In this document: piece by piece, positions 34,990 through 46,059 of the stretch
How positions within the stretch are numbered: the stretch's first letter is position 1
How the letters are laid out: the number at the start of each line of letters is the position of its first letter
NCBI RefSeq assembly: GCF_964340395.1
Contig: NC_135567.1
Coordinates: 3,161,609 to 3,225,608 of the forward strand
Direction of reading: 5' to 3'
From: Glandiceps talaboti
Taxonomy: Eukaryota > Hemichordata > Enteropneusta > Spengelidae
Length of the DNA stretch: 64,000 nt
The notes under the pieces: model-generated
The model's input: only the letters and a program-made list of their open reading frames with translations
Database searches by the model: none
Told to the model about the DNA's origin: nothing
Position numbers and translations under genes: made by a program

Positions 34990-35232
34990 GAGTTCATGAC
35001 CTGTTCCCTCCCGCCATGCATAACATTATGGAATCCAGCATGATAAAACAATGGATTGTGAACAGATAGGGGTCATGGTGGATTCTCGAAGAATCCATTA
35101 TGGATAACAGTGTTGGATACCTCAACACTGGATATCAATGGATTCTCACTAGATTCTGCTAGATACCGCTAGAATCCAGCATGTTAGATACCACTGGATT
35201 CTGCTGGATATGGAACATTTCACACAGTGTAA
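34990..35232 (+). repeat. GGATTC/GAATCC-rich repeat, copy 2
   Basis: Related to 20334-20640. It is rich in GGATTC and GAATCC, has TGGATATGGAACATTTCACA near the end and finishes in CACACAGTGT. Confidence 0.65.
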
Positions 35233-35320
35233 AAATAACAAACATTTGATTTCTTGGTTGACACCATATCTTCCACCCCATGCACTTCTGATGCATTACT
35301 ATAGACAGACCCGAGAATAA

Positions 35321-35480
35321 GTCGACCTTTTTGTTCTATTTTGACTCCCTAGTATGAGGTAAAAAGCTATTGTATGTACCGAGAAGTCAACCTTCTTGTT
35401 CTATTTTGACCCCCTAGTATGAGGTAAAAAGCTATTGTAGGTACCGTGAAGTCAACCTTCTTGTTCTATTTTGACTCCCA
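35321..35480 (+). repeat. Tandem repeat, 65-bp period, about 2.4 copies
   Basis: GTCAACCTTCTTGTTCTATT starts at 35321 (variant), 35386 and 35451, with an exact 65-bp period. The unit also contains CCCTAGTATGAGGTAAAAAG. Confidence 0.9.
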
Positions 35481-36554
35481 TCTCTGTTGATAAGGACTGT
35501 CTCTTAGTTGCTGAGCAACTACATGTAATTATTCCAATTTTCAAATCTGTTTCTCAACTAATACACCCTTCTTGGTCTCTTAGTAGTATACAGCATAAGC
35601 ATTCTCGTCTTAATTTTTTAAAATGTTTATCCAGTTGCCCAACAATCTTAATTCTCGACTTTCCAGTGTGCATTGTCATTTGAATCTTGTCCATACTTAC
35701 ATTGCATGAAAAGGTGGCGTTTTCAGTTCTGTATGCATGACGGTTACACAGTGGAATTGCTGAAAATCCAGAAATGTGACCATCATGCATACCAAAATGG
35801 AAACGGCACTTTCCAAGCAGTTATCAGGGTTTGATGGGGCTAATTAATGGACTACAAATGTTGTTAATGTACACAATGTAATCACAGCTTACAGATTATT
35901 GTGTTGACATAGAGTTTTAAACATCCTAAATCAACTCCTAGCTCTAACCATAGACCCTACATGAGTGTAGGGGTCTATGGCTCTAACTTCAGTTTGAGCA
36001 CTGTTGACATAAGAAGAGATTTGTTTTGGCCATGAAAGGGGAATGGACTGATATGCATATTATCATAAGGTTAATTTGTCTGAGTATATATGAATTGGAT
36101 TAATTTTAAGATAAGATAAGACAGGTGGGGTTTGAATATCAGTCTCTTAGCAGAGTGGTTTCCTAATGTGCCCGCCAGAAATATCATGTTTTCAACACAG
36201 CAATCCGTCATGTTCAACATTTGTATGTGTCTTCATCTTCTGATAAATCAACACAATGTAAACTGACTGTATAGGGTTAGCAAATATTCAGTTTCCTTAC
36301 CAAATTATTTCTTCCACTTCGAATGTTTCTATCAAAAATCTTCTTCACCTCCACTAAACAGCCTGTAAAGGTGGTATTACCAAGTATTTATCTTACCATA
36401 ATTATGTCTTCCAAGTTTTGTACAGTGAGGTCACTCATTACTACACCAGCTGTTGATTTACATACTTCCGCTACAATCTTGCTGATAACCAAATCTGTTA
36501 AAGAGAGGTTTTAAGACAGAATATTTCATTCCTTGTTGATGTTGTTAAATACTT
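35481..36554. other. Intergenic sequence with a perfect small hairpin at 35948
   Basis: No gene found. Positions 35948-35980 read CCATAGACCC ... GGGTCTATGG with a short loop, a nearly perfect stem of about 14 bp. Confidence 0.5.
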
Positions 36555-36760
36555 AAAGTGGCCATATGGATGAGAATTTGGTATTTACTTTGGATTTTTA
36601 TTTGATGAAACAGATTCACTATGTTTTTCTACTTGAAAAAATAATGTGAAATAACATATACCAAGTTATACTTCAAAAAAGATGCAAAAAGTGTGAAATG
36701 TTTGTTATTGTACGTACAATAAGGAACTTTTTTACACTTTTTACATCTTTTTGCAATGTA
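36555..36760. mobile_element. Partial family-B MITE-like copy plus hairpin
   Basis: TTAAAGTGGCCATATGGATG followed by TTGGTATTTACTTTGGA matches, in inverted orientation, the right end of the element at 12537-12883 for roughly 110 bp. AGATGCAAAAAGTGT and ACACTTTTTACATCT then form an adjacent inverted repeat. Confidence 0.55.
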
Positions 36761-36904
36761 CTCAGTGCGTCTGTGGTGCGTCAAATTGGCTTAGAGGGCA
36801 CACTGTGTGATGCTACTGAATTTGCTACTATGCCAAGTTTCAAATCTCAGCAAAGATTGTAGCATAGCTTATTACCACCTAGTTTAAGTTACATAGTCTA
36901 AAAC

Positions 36905-37630
36905 TAAGGTTATGATAATCGACTTCAGGAGGCAAGAACGCAACCCTTCGACAACCATAGTTCACGGTCAACAGGTTGAAATTGTTTCCAAGTACACTTA
37001 CCTTGGTTCAATATTTGATAACAAATTGAAATGGGATTTAAACACCGATGCTATCTTGAAGATAGGTCAGCAGCGACTGTATCTTTTAAGGAAATTGCGT
37101 TCATTTATGGTTGATAGAGAAATCTTATCCCCTTTTTATAAAACTTACATTGAGAGCGTTATTTCATTTTCGTTCATTTGCTGGTTTCAAAATCTGACAG
37201 TCAAAGACAAAAGTTCACTTGATAGAATTGTGTCTCTTAGCTCAAAATTAACTGGAATGCCCCAGAGAAATCTGTCTTCATTTTATAATCATCAAGTAGT
37301 TAGGAAAGCCCGCGCGCCGCTCAATTGTTTTATCTAGTAATCATGTTTTATCTACAGAGTTCGACATACTTCCCTCTGGTCGTCGTTTTAGATGCCCGGC
37401 TTGCAGGTCAAACCGGCGCAAGTTGTCATTTATTCCCACCGCTGTGCGGCTTATGAATGATTCGTAAACTTTTTGAGTGATGATGATTGTCTTAGTATGG
37501 TTCTGTGTCTCTGTATATATTGTTTTGTATATTTGTTTGTATTTTTTGATATATTGATGTATTGTATTTGAGCCACACCTTTAATTGCCCATGTCTGGGA
37601 TGAATAAAGTTCTATTGAATTGAATTGAAT
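36905..37630 (+). mobile_element. L2/Rex1-like LINE: 3' part of reverse transcriptase and tail
   Basis: The ORF 36912-37337 reads MIIDFRRQERNPSTTIVHGQ, then VSKYTYLGSIFDNKLKWDLN, QQRLYLLRKLRSFMVDREIL and FYKTYIESVISFSFICWF. This is the thumb/C-terminal region of a non-LTR reverse transcriptase. After a frame change it continues LPSGRRFRCPACRSNR and ends near 37470. The tail carries TGGGATGAATAAAGTTCTAT and a short GAATT repeat, a usual 3' end of L2-type elements. The catalytic YADD region is missing (5' truncation), so this copy is inactive. Confidence 0.85.
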
Positions 37631-37668
37631 AATAGAAAAAAAATAGTGGGTCTATGTGTATAATAAAT

Positions 37669-37811
37669 AATCTCCCGGTATTTCTCATTCGTGCTAGGTC
37701 ATCTGGGACTCACAATTCCCCTATGTCTGTATCCCTCCGAGCCTATAGACCGACATAAGGGGAAACATTCGTCCTCAATGACGTAGCGCTCATTCGGAAT
37801 ACCGGGAGATT
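37669..37811. mobile_element. Short palindromic MITE-like element (143 bp)
   Basis: It begins ATCTCCCGGTATT and ends AATACCGGGAGAT, a perfect 13-bp terminal inverted repeat. Inner complementarity continues (ATTCGTGC-AGGTCAT with ATGACGT-GCGCTCATT; CCCCTATGTC with GACATAAGGGG). The whole folds into one hairpin about 60 bp long. Confidence 0.82.
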
Positions 37812-38379
37812 GTATATAATTATATGTATATATATATACATATATATATGGGGGTCATGTTTAAGAATTAAGTGATAGAAGGGGGGGGGGGGTCAGCCTG
37901 TTTTTTTTTTGTTTTTTTTTTACAGATAGGGGGGTCAGTGACTTTTTGTCGTCCAAATTTAAGCATACGTTTACAGCGAACAGTTTGTTCTGAACACCTT
38001 AACACCTGATCAATAATGATAATAAGTGAACGAGTAAAGAAAGACAATAGTGCGATCACTATGGACTGTTTAAGGTTGAAATAATGTGATTTGGCATTTC
38101 CAAATATATGGTACTGTTTTCGTTTAGTAACCATATGATGTTTCTTAAGAAATGTTGTTTGGAAGTTGCAGTCTTTAAATATGCATTGTGATGCTCGTCA
38201 TGTTATTAAAAAATAAAACAGGAAATTTAAAGATCGGTCTTGAAAATATGCATGAGAATGTGTGATTATGTGATACATGATGAACATGAAATGTAAAGGT
38301 CTATGTGAAAATAAACATGGGAATGTGTGATTATGTGGTACATGGTGAAATGTGTTTTGAATGGCTAGAAATGGCTAAT
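37812..38379. other. Spacer with G-rich and T-rich runs
   Basis: Short runs of TATATA, a G11 tract near 37880 and T-runs. No gene recognised. Confidence 0.45.
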
Positions 38380-38990
38380 AGCGTAGACTTTAAGAATGGT
38401 CAGATAGTAATGGGGTCGGTAGCTGGTAATCGGCTATTAGCTGGCTATTAATGGATAATAGCATAGACTCTAAGAACGTTCAGATAGTTATGGGGTCGGT
38501 AGCTCGTAGTCGGCTATTAGCCGGCTATTAATGGCTAATAGCTTGAATAGCTGCATAGCCATGTATCGGAGAGTGATGGGGGTTGTTAGCTGGTAGCTGG
38601 CTATTAGCTGGCTATTGATGGCTAGCGCTAATAGCGGCTATCAATGGCTAATAGCTTGAATATCTTAATAGCCAGGCCCTGTAGACTCTTGGGGTTGTTA
38701 GCTGGCAGTCGGGTAGTAATGGCTATTAGCTTGAATAGCTGCCTAGGGATATATTTATACCATATTTCCAGTTTGACAATGCCCAGTAGCTGCTATTTAC
38801 CTTGAGATCAAGCTATTTTGGCAACCAAAGAAATAGCTAACAGTCGCTATTTATCTCGAATCAAGCTATTTTTGAGATGAAGCTATTTTCTAATAAATAG
38901 CCAATGGCCGCTATTTAGCTCAAATCAAGGTCGAATCAAGCTATTTTGGTAAATAGCCAAAAGCCGCTATTTATTTGAGATGAAGCTATT
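38380..38990. repeat. Self-complementary GGCTATTAGC/GCTAATAGCC repeat
   Basis: CTATTAGC and its complement GCTAATAG recur many times. A larger unit of about 110-130 bp, with TCAGATAGT-ATGGGGTCGGTAGCT, is seen at least twice (about 38400 and 38470). The 3' half has CAAGCTATTTT/AAATAGC variants. Multiple small hairpins are possible. Confidence 0.7.
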
Positions 38991-39004
38991 GAGCCAATCC
39001 AACT

Positions 39005-39234
39005 ACAGGGCACCCAGGAACCGTGTGACAAACAAAACAAAACAAAACAAAACAAAACAAAACAAAACAAAGAAACACACAAACACACAAACAAACAAAC
39101 AAACAAACAAACAAACAAACAAACAAACAAATAAATAAATAAATAAATGAATAAACAAACAAACAAACAAACAAACAAACAAACAAACAAACAAACAAAC
39201 AAACAAACAAACAAACAAACAAACAAACAAACAA

Positions 39235-39266
<32 letters not shown>

Positions 39267-39663
39267 ATAAATAAATAAATAAACTATCAAATAAATGACA
39301 AATGAACAAGCAAACGAACGACAAGTATAGGGACAAATAAAATAATTAAATAAACCAGCAAATAAACAGATACTCATGGGGGTATACTAGATATGTTTTT
39401 TTGTACCATCACTATACAAAAACACAATGTGACATGGTACAAAAAAACATATCTAGTATACCCCGATGAGTATCTGTTTATTTGCTGGTTTATTTAATTA
39501 TTTTATTTGTCCCTATACTTGTCGTTCGTTTGCTTGTTCATTTGTCATTTATTTGATAGTTTATTTAATTATTTATTTATTTATTTATTTGTTTGTTTGT
39601 TTGTTTGTTTATTCATTTGTTTTGTTTTGTTTTGTTTTGTTTGTCACACGGTTCCTGGGTACC
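39005..39663. mobile_element. Long foldback element with simple-repeat arms
   Basis: Left arm: GGCACCCAGGAACCGTGTGA, (AAAC)n, (GACA)n, (AAAT)n, then unique sequence ending CATATCTAGTATACC in inverted sense. The right arm repeats the same order as reverse complement from 39439 to 39663, ending GTCACACGGTTCCTGGGTAC. The unique inner 150 bp match almost perfectly across a loop of about 30 bp (39408-39437). The arms differ mainly in simple-repeat length, so the left arm is longer. It ends only about 210 bp before the start codon of the plus-strand gene. Confidence 0.85.
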
Positions 39664-39869
39664 CTGTGCTCCAACAATATGTACCGTACTTTGATGCGAA
39701 ACATATCGAGCACTTCCGGGTTTGCATCGCGCATGCTCAAATGCGTTTGTCAAGTGTATGAAGTCAACAAACCCTCTGCTCTGATCACTTACTGTGCATG
39801 CGACGCACGAGTCACTGGACTTACCTGGGGGTGGGAAAGACTTACCCTGCCGCACGACTCTGAACCATC
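39664..39869 (+). promoter_or_regulatory. Presumed promoter/5' UTR of the 39.9-54.7 kb gene
   Basis: Sequence between the foldback element and the start codon. It is more GC-rich than its surroundings, with CGCGCATGCTC and CATGCGACGCAC, loosely like NRF-1 sites. An in-frame TGA lies 9 nt before the ATG. No TATA box is clear. Confidence 0.35.
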
Positions 39870-40359
39870 ATGGGAGATAACAGAGAAGACGCCAATCTCA
39901 GGAAGTTCAAAGGTTTTTTCCCCAAACGTTTACTCCCTACTACTACCACTACTAAACGTCAACGGAAGCGACGCTATTCTTCAGAGTCGTCTCCAGAACC
40001 TGCACATCCAACTCGTTCCCACGGCTCTAGTTCCGCTAGTACTAGTAGTGGTACGTATAGTTCTGACAACTGTACAGATCGCCGTATGCATCGAGCCGGT
40101 CGCTCGGCATGGACAGAACGACAACCGGACAGATTACATTGGTATCCTGCTAGCTTCCCCAACTTAGACCCTGGCAAATTTTGTGACGAGAGAAACAAAA
40201 TCAGCGACAAGCTGCTTATCCTGAAGATTTGTATTGAGCGTGTTATGCAATGGTTGTTGGAACCTGGCAAATTGACACCACCAATCATCAACGAATCTGA
40301 AGTTAGTACTGTAACTGTAAGCGAGGCTGTGAAGAACGAAATACGGAAAGAACTTGAAG
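39870..40359 (+). CDS. Exon 1 of a seven-exon gene of unknown function
   Basis: ATG at 39870 is preceded by an in-frame TGA at 39861. The exon encodes 163 codons and ends GAAG|GTAAGA in phase 1. It starts MGDNREDANLRKFKGFFPKR, is Thr/Ser/Arg-rich (TTTTTKRQRKRR is nuclear-localisation-like; SSASTSSGTYSSDN), and then has a conserved-looking part (LHWYPASFPNLDPGKFCDER, LLILKICIERVMQWLLEPGK) and VSEAVKNEIRKELEG. The first half is likely disordered and the second half helical. The next exon joins in phase at 43054. No catalytic motif or named family is recognised. Confidence 0.7.
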
Positions 40360-40493
40360 GTAAGACTATGTTCCAGTGTTGGTAACTTTTCCTCTTTTGT
40401 CCCCATTTATTCACAAATTACATGTAATGTTAGTATTGATACAATGGGATATTCCCAAAATCAATATATGTATGTCTGTTAGTATTTATTAAA

Positions 40494-40640
40494 GGGGAAC
40501 ACCACTCTAGGAATTTTCATAAACTCTGCATTCTGGAGAGTCATTTCATAATTTTACCTCACCTACAATTATTTGCGATTTCAGAGAAACATCAAGTTGA
40601 TCTTGTGCATCTTTGTTATGAGCTATTGCATCATGGGAAA
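40494..40640 (+). repeat. Dispersed repeat, copy 2 (AAGGGGAAC type)
   Basis: AAAGGGGAACACCACTCTAG ... TATTGCATCATGGGA, in the same order as the copy at 3470-3640. Confidence 0.5.
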
Positions 40641-42623
40641 TAACAACTACATTATTCAATAGTTGAACAATTTAGTGATTCATGACAACTGTTGACATTG
40701 AAATGTATAGAATGTTGTACTCATGATTATATTATACCAGTATATTGATGGCACAAATCGAGACATCTGATTGGTCTACACATTGAACTAGCACGTCTAA
40801 AATGAGTGATAATGCATGGTTGGTATGTGTCCAAATTTTGATGTTCACTGTCCATCTACGAATATTGTAGTCTGCCGTGATACTGATAGTTAACTCTGCG
40901 AATTGGCAGAGGATGATTTTCTCAATGAGACAATATTTTATGGGTAATGATGAAAGAAATTTTGAAAGCAAATGGAAGTTAATCGCATATTTGTACAAAT
41001 CATTTCCTACTAAGGTAAAGGCATGCATGCGATCGGTTCTACTGTCTAGCCTCGGCTGGAGTGGAAACAAGTGAGCTGTCCTGTCAGAAGCCAGTGTAAG
41101 AGCTTGCACTGGCCGACTTACCATTAATCTAAATAGAAATTTGTCTGGGGTCCTGTCCTAGAGTATCAGTCATCAATCCAAGAGAAAAATCCTCAAACCA
41201 GAAAATCTACTGACGTAACTTCTAGTAATATAATTACATTGTAGATATACATGTAAACCTCTCGCTATGTCTATTGTCACACTCTACCATGTTGCAAAGT
41301 CGGTCGGTGTCGTGCACCGACGTTTCCACTGCGCCAAAGTTTCCTGTTCTATGATATGCGCATGCGTCAAAATTGGCCGGAAATTCTGTCGTGCATAACA
41401 ATGTGAAATTATTTCCACTGCAACAAAATTTCCAGTCATTACTTGTACACAAAGAACCATGTGATCTAATAATTAAACTATATAGAAAATGGTATTATAT
41501 TTTGAAACTTGTGACAAACTTTCCAACCGTCAGACATACACTTAATGTGACTTATTTAAATCCTAGCCCATGACATTTATTATGTACTGAATGGTACCTT
41601 TTAAAGTTGATCTGAAATTCTGTTCAATTTGAATTTGCTCCCTTTTATATCCATTATGACAAATCACAAACTTTCCAACCGTCAGCTCTAAATTAAACCA
41701 TAGTGTAAACTACATGTATATGACAGTTATTTTATCGTGATTGGTATGTTTTGAAAGTTGATAAAAATTTCTGTTCAATTTGCCCCCTTTTATATCTATG
41801 AAGCATAAAGCATGCTGTATTCTATCTTTCTTTTAGCCAACAAGGTTGTTTTACGAGAGGTTTATTTTACAACAGATTTGTTTTCTTCACGGAAGTAAAC
41901 TTGGGAAAGCTCAAAACAAATGGCAGATGTGTACATGTATGTCACCTCTTGTTTGTTTGTTTTGTTTACAAACAAACTCTGAAGATACAACGTGAACTTT
42001 ACATAATAAAATTGAATGAGCTTTCCTGAACACCTGTTGGCTTTAAAAATGTGACAAGTTTCTCTGTGGTATACCAATTATTTTGGAGCTAATTGGAACA
42101 ATTCTATCCAATGAATTTTTATTTTTGATGGACGGGTTTTGCATAGTCAGTTTTTTGTGTAGAAAGTAGGTGTACAGTATACCTAATCACCTGACATTTT
42201 AAGCAGACAAAATCAGGTCATGAACATTGATTTAAAATCACTGGGAAATTTCTGTAAAATCTATAAATTTCAAAAATAATGTACATGTATGCTGGATGAG
42301 AGTGTGAACTAAACCTAAGACCACTAAAAATAACCTACTGCTGAAACACAGTGTATTGAAGTCAGTAAACACCCCCATCAATTGTAAAAAAAAAAAGGTT
42401 GTGATGATTGCTAGGTGTACATTGACTGCGCTGCTATGTTAGATTGAAATTCATGACATTTTCCCCAGCGTGACCTTTGACCCAAGATGATGATTGGATG
42501 GTGAGATGGGTGTATTTCTGTTATGTGTATTTAAACTTGTATAACATACATGGTAATCAGAACTTAGTTTTCCAGCTGTTAAGTATTTGAAAACCTGCTG
42601 TCGTTCAAATACTAGTGCTCAAA

Positions 42624-42873
42624 TAGGGAACTTGCAATCCAGACTGAGCATGCTCAGATGCAAAGGACTATGGGATTATCTGTGGTTATTGTAATACCTA
42701 ATCTGGAGCTACTGATAAAATAAACCTCACACAATGGTCAGGGTAACTATGAATTGATCATTCGTGGTTGCAAACAAATGTAACAGCATTGTTTATAATA
42801 CCAATTCACTAGTATTTATTATTACATTTCCCACGGTGCAACATTCAACATGGCAGGTTTTCAAGTTCCCTAT
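42624..42873 (+). mobile_element. MITE-like family C, copy 2
   Basis: TIRs are AGGGAACTTGCAA at the left and TTTCAAGTTCCCTA at the right, flanked by TA/TATTA. Internal motifs CAAAGGACTATGGGATTA and GGTAACTATGAATTGATC are shared with the two other copies. It lies inside intron 1. Confidence 0.82.
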
Positions 42874-43053
42874 TATTAGAATATAGAATGTAGTATGCAG
42901 GTTTAAACTTCACCTGATGATTACTTACACATTGTAATGTACTCAACCTGAATTATGTCATAAGATATACAAATGTACATGTAAGGTCATTTCATGTGAC
43001 CTACACACATTATATTTATGATAATGTCTACTTCAATTTCATTCTCCTTACAG

Positions 43054-43151
43054 AGTCATATATGTGTAGAATTGCGGAGATAGTTTGGGAGTCCACTCAG
43101 CTTGTCCCATTAGAAATTTTGTCCAATGAAAAGTTGAGTGAGATTATCATG
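43054..43151 (+). CDS. Exon 2 of the seven-exon gene
   Basis: Acceptor TTCTCCTTACAG, donor ATG|GTAAGT. The exon is 98 nt, two bases plus 32 codons, joining phase 1 of exon 1. It reads SYMCRIAEIVWESTQLVPLE and ILSNEKLSEIIM. No counterpart was found in the minus-strand copy. Confidence 0.7.
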
Positions 43152-43295
43152 GTAAGTACATCAAGTCTTTGAGTAAAATTGATTTATGGTTCAAATTTTC
43201 AAAATTCCAATTGCTAGCAAAAAGAATATTAAACAAATTGTTAAAAGTTGGTCTGATTTTTTTCAAGTGTAGGTTCAGTAGTGCTGGTGACAGAA

Positions 43296-44750
43296 GTGTT
43301 AACACTGTGTCTTCTATCTGTACACTATATGTACATGTAAGCTAGTGTTAACACTGTGTCTGCTATCTGTACACTACATGTACATGTATGCTAGTGTTAA
43401 CACTGTGTCTGCTATCTGTACACTATATGTACATGTATGCTAGTGTTAACACTGTGTCTGCTATCTGTACACTATATGTACATGTATGCTAGTGTTAACA
43501 CTGTGTCTGCTATCTGTACACTATATGTACATGTATGCTAGTGTTAACACTGTGTCTGCTATCTGTACACTATATGTACATGTATGCTAGTGTTAACACT
43601 GTGTCTGCTATCTGTACACTATATGTACATGTATGCTAGTGTTAACACTGTGTCTGCTATCTGTACACTATATGTACATGTAAGCTAGTGTTAACACTGT
43701 GTCTGCTATCTGTACACTACATGTACATGTATGCTAGTGTTAACACTGTGTCTGCTATCTGTACACTATCTGTACATGTATGCTAGTGTTAACACTGTGT
43801 CTGCTATCTGTACACTATATGTACATGTATGCTAGTGTTAACACTGTGTCTGCTATCTGTACACTATATGTACATGTATGCTAGTGTTAACACTGTGTCT
43901 GCTATCTGTACACTATATGTACATGTATGCTAGTGTTAACACTGTGTCTGCTATCTGTACACTATCTGTACATGTATGCTAGTGTTAACACTGTGTCTTC
44001 TATCTGTACACTATATGTACATGTAAGCTAGTGTTAACACTGTGTCTGCTATCTGTACACTACATGTATACATGTATGTATGCTAGTGTTAACACTGTGT
44101 CTGCTATCTGTACACTATCTGTACATGTATGCTAGTGTTAACACTGTGTCTGCTATCTGTACACTATATGTACATGTATGTATGCTAGTGTTAACACTGT
44201 GTCTGCTATCTGTACACTATCTGTACATGTATGCTAGTGTTAACACTGTGTCTGCTATCTGTACACTATATGTACATGTATGCTAGTGTTAACACTGTGT
44301 CTGCTATCTGTACACTATCTGTACATGTATGCTAGTGTTAACACTGTGTCTGCTATCTGTACACTATATGTACATGTATGCTAGTGTTAACACTGTCTGC
44401 TATCTGTACACTATATGTACATGTATGCTAGTGTTAACACTGTCTGCTATCTGTACACTATCTGTACATGTATGCTAGTGTTAACACTGTGTCTGCTATC
44501 TGTGCACTATATGTACATGTATGTATGCTAGTGTTAACACTGTGTCTGCTATCTGTACACTATATGTACATGTATGTATGCTAGTGTTAACACTGTGTCT
44601 GCTATCTGTACAATATATGTACATGTATGCTAGTGTTAACACTGTGTCTGCTATCTGTACACTATATGTACATGTATGTACATGTATGCTAGTGTCAACA
44701 CTGTGTCTGCTATCTGTACACTATATGTACATGTATGCTAGTGTTAAAAC
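43296..44750 (+). repeat. Minisatellite, 49-bp unit, about 30 copies, in intron 2
   Basis: The unit contains GTTAACACTGTGTCTGCTAT and CTGTACACTATATGTACATG. Variants include ATC for ATA and extra TGTA. Two short ORFs running through it are artefacts. Confidence 0.95.
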
Positions 44751-44756
44751 ATACTG

Positions 44757-44850
44757 GTAATGTACTTCAGAACACTCTGTTCGAAAAGACAACAATATTG
44801 TAATTGGTGGTTCTCTTTGTTTCAATTGTGAATGTTGAGTGTTGAGTATT
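44757..44850 (+). repeat. Dispersed repeat shared with 15368-15490
   Basis: GTACTTCAGAACACTCTGTT, GAAAAG, GGTGGTTCTCTTTG, AATGTTGAGTGTT. It sits between the two minisatellites of intron 2. Confidence 0.65.
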
Positions 44851-45846
44851 GTTGATAGAATTCAGTTGTATCTCAAGTAATGACATTGCTGTTACAGTAT
44901 GGTTGATAGAATTCAGTTGTATCTCAAGTTATGATATTGCTGTTACAGTATGGTTGGTAGAATTCAGTTGTATCTCAAGTTATGACATTGCTGTTACAGT
45001 ATGGTTGGTAGAATTCAGTTGTATCTCAAGTTATGATATTGCTGTTACAGTATGGTTGATAGAATTCAGTTGTATCTCAAGTTATGACTGCTGTTACAGT
45101 ATTGTTGATAGAATTCAGTTGTATCTCAAGTTATGACATTGCTGTTACAGTATGGTTGATAGAATTCAGTTGTATCTCAAGTTATGACATTGCTGTTACA
45201 GTATGGTTGATAGAATTCAGTTGTATATCAAGTTATGACATTGCTGTTACAGTATGGTTGATAGAATTCAGTTGTATCTCAAGTTATGACATTGCTGTTA
45301 CAGTATGGTTGATAGAATTCAGTTGTATCTCAAGTTATGATATTGCTGTTACAGTATGGTTTGTAGAATTCAGTTGTATCTCAAGTTATGACATTGCCGT
45401 TACAGTATGGTTGGTAGAATTCAGTTGTATCTCAAGTTATGATATTGCTGTTACAGTATGGTTGATAGAATTCAGTTGTATCTCAAGTTATGACTGCTGT
45501 TACAGTATTGTTGATAGAATTCAGTTGTATCTCAAGTTATGACATTGCTGTTACAGTATGGTTGATAGAATTCAGTTGTATCTCAAGTTATGACATTGCT
45601 GTTACAGTATGGTTGGTAGAATTCAGTTGTATCTCAAGTTATGACTTTGCTGTTACAGTATGGTTGATAGAATTCAGTTGTATCTCAAGTTATGACATTG
45701 CTGTTACAGTATGGTTGATAAAATTCAGTTGTATCTCAAGTTATGACATTGCTGTTACAGTATGGTTGATAGAATTCAGTTGTATCTCAAGTTATGACAT
45801 TGCTGTTACAGTATGGTTGATAGAATTCAGTTGTATCTTAAGTTTA
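44851..45846 (+). repeat. Minisatellite, 51-bp unit, about 19.5 copies, in intron 2
   Basis: The unit contains GATAGAATTCAGTTGTATCT and TTGCTGTTACAGTATGG. The 51-bp period keeps a frame open as repeats of LIEFSCISSYDIAVTVW, broken only where a copy lost 4 bp. TGCTGTTACAG is acceptor-like in every copy. The ORFs are not taken as coding because they lie between two exons with good splice sites. Confidence 0.95.
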
Positions 45847-45871
45847 TAATTTTGTCAATATCTCTTTATAG

Positions 45872-46059
45872 AATATTGAAGGAGTACATGTACCTCCCAA
45901 GATCCTACTGGGTATTGAAAATATATTTATCTCCTGGCTAGAGATCAACACAACTAACAAATTACTAGAACTGAGCTTAGATGAATTGATGGATAATGTT
46001 GTCAATCATTTGTACACAAATGAATATGAGATGTTACAACATCGTGATTACATCATAAG
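45872..46059 (+). CDS. Exon 3 of the seven-exon gene
   Basis: Acceptor ATCTCTTTATAG, donor AAG|GTAAGA. The exon is 188 nt, entry phase 0 and exit phase 2. It reads NIEGVHVPPKILLGIENIFI, SWLEINTTNKLLELSLDELM and YEMLQHRDYIIR. It is homologous to the frameshifted minus-strand exon 19421-19604 (TIDGV start, RYKDFKLL end), with identical splice phase at both ends. This homology confirms the exon. It is predicted helical and its function is unknown. Confidence 0.78.

Larger units (their letters stand above)
40360..43053 (+). other. Intron 1
   Basis: Holds a copy of the dispersed AAGGGGAAC repeat (40494-40640) and a family-C MITE (42624-42873). Otherwise unique AT-rich sequence; short ORFs are not supported. 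Confidence 0.6.

Noticed and set aside
39466-40167. 233-codon ORF entering the gene's first exon from the foldback element
   Set aside because: The N-terminal half is translated simple repeat of the foldback arm. The frame starting at 39870 has an upstream stop, a proper donor and phase-matched next exons.
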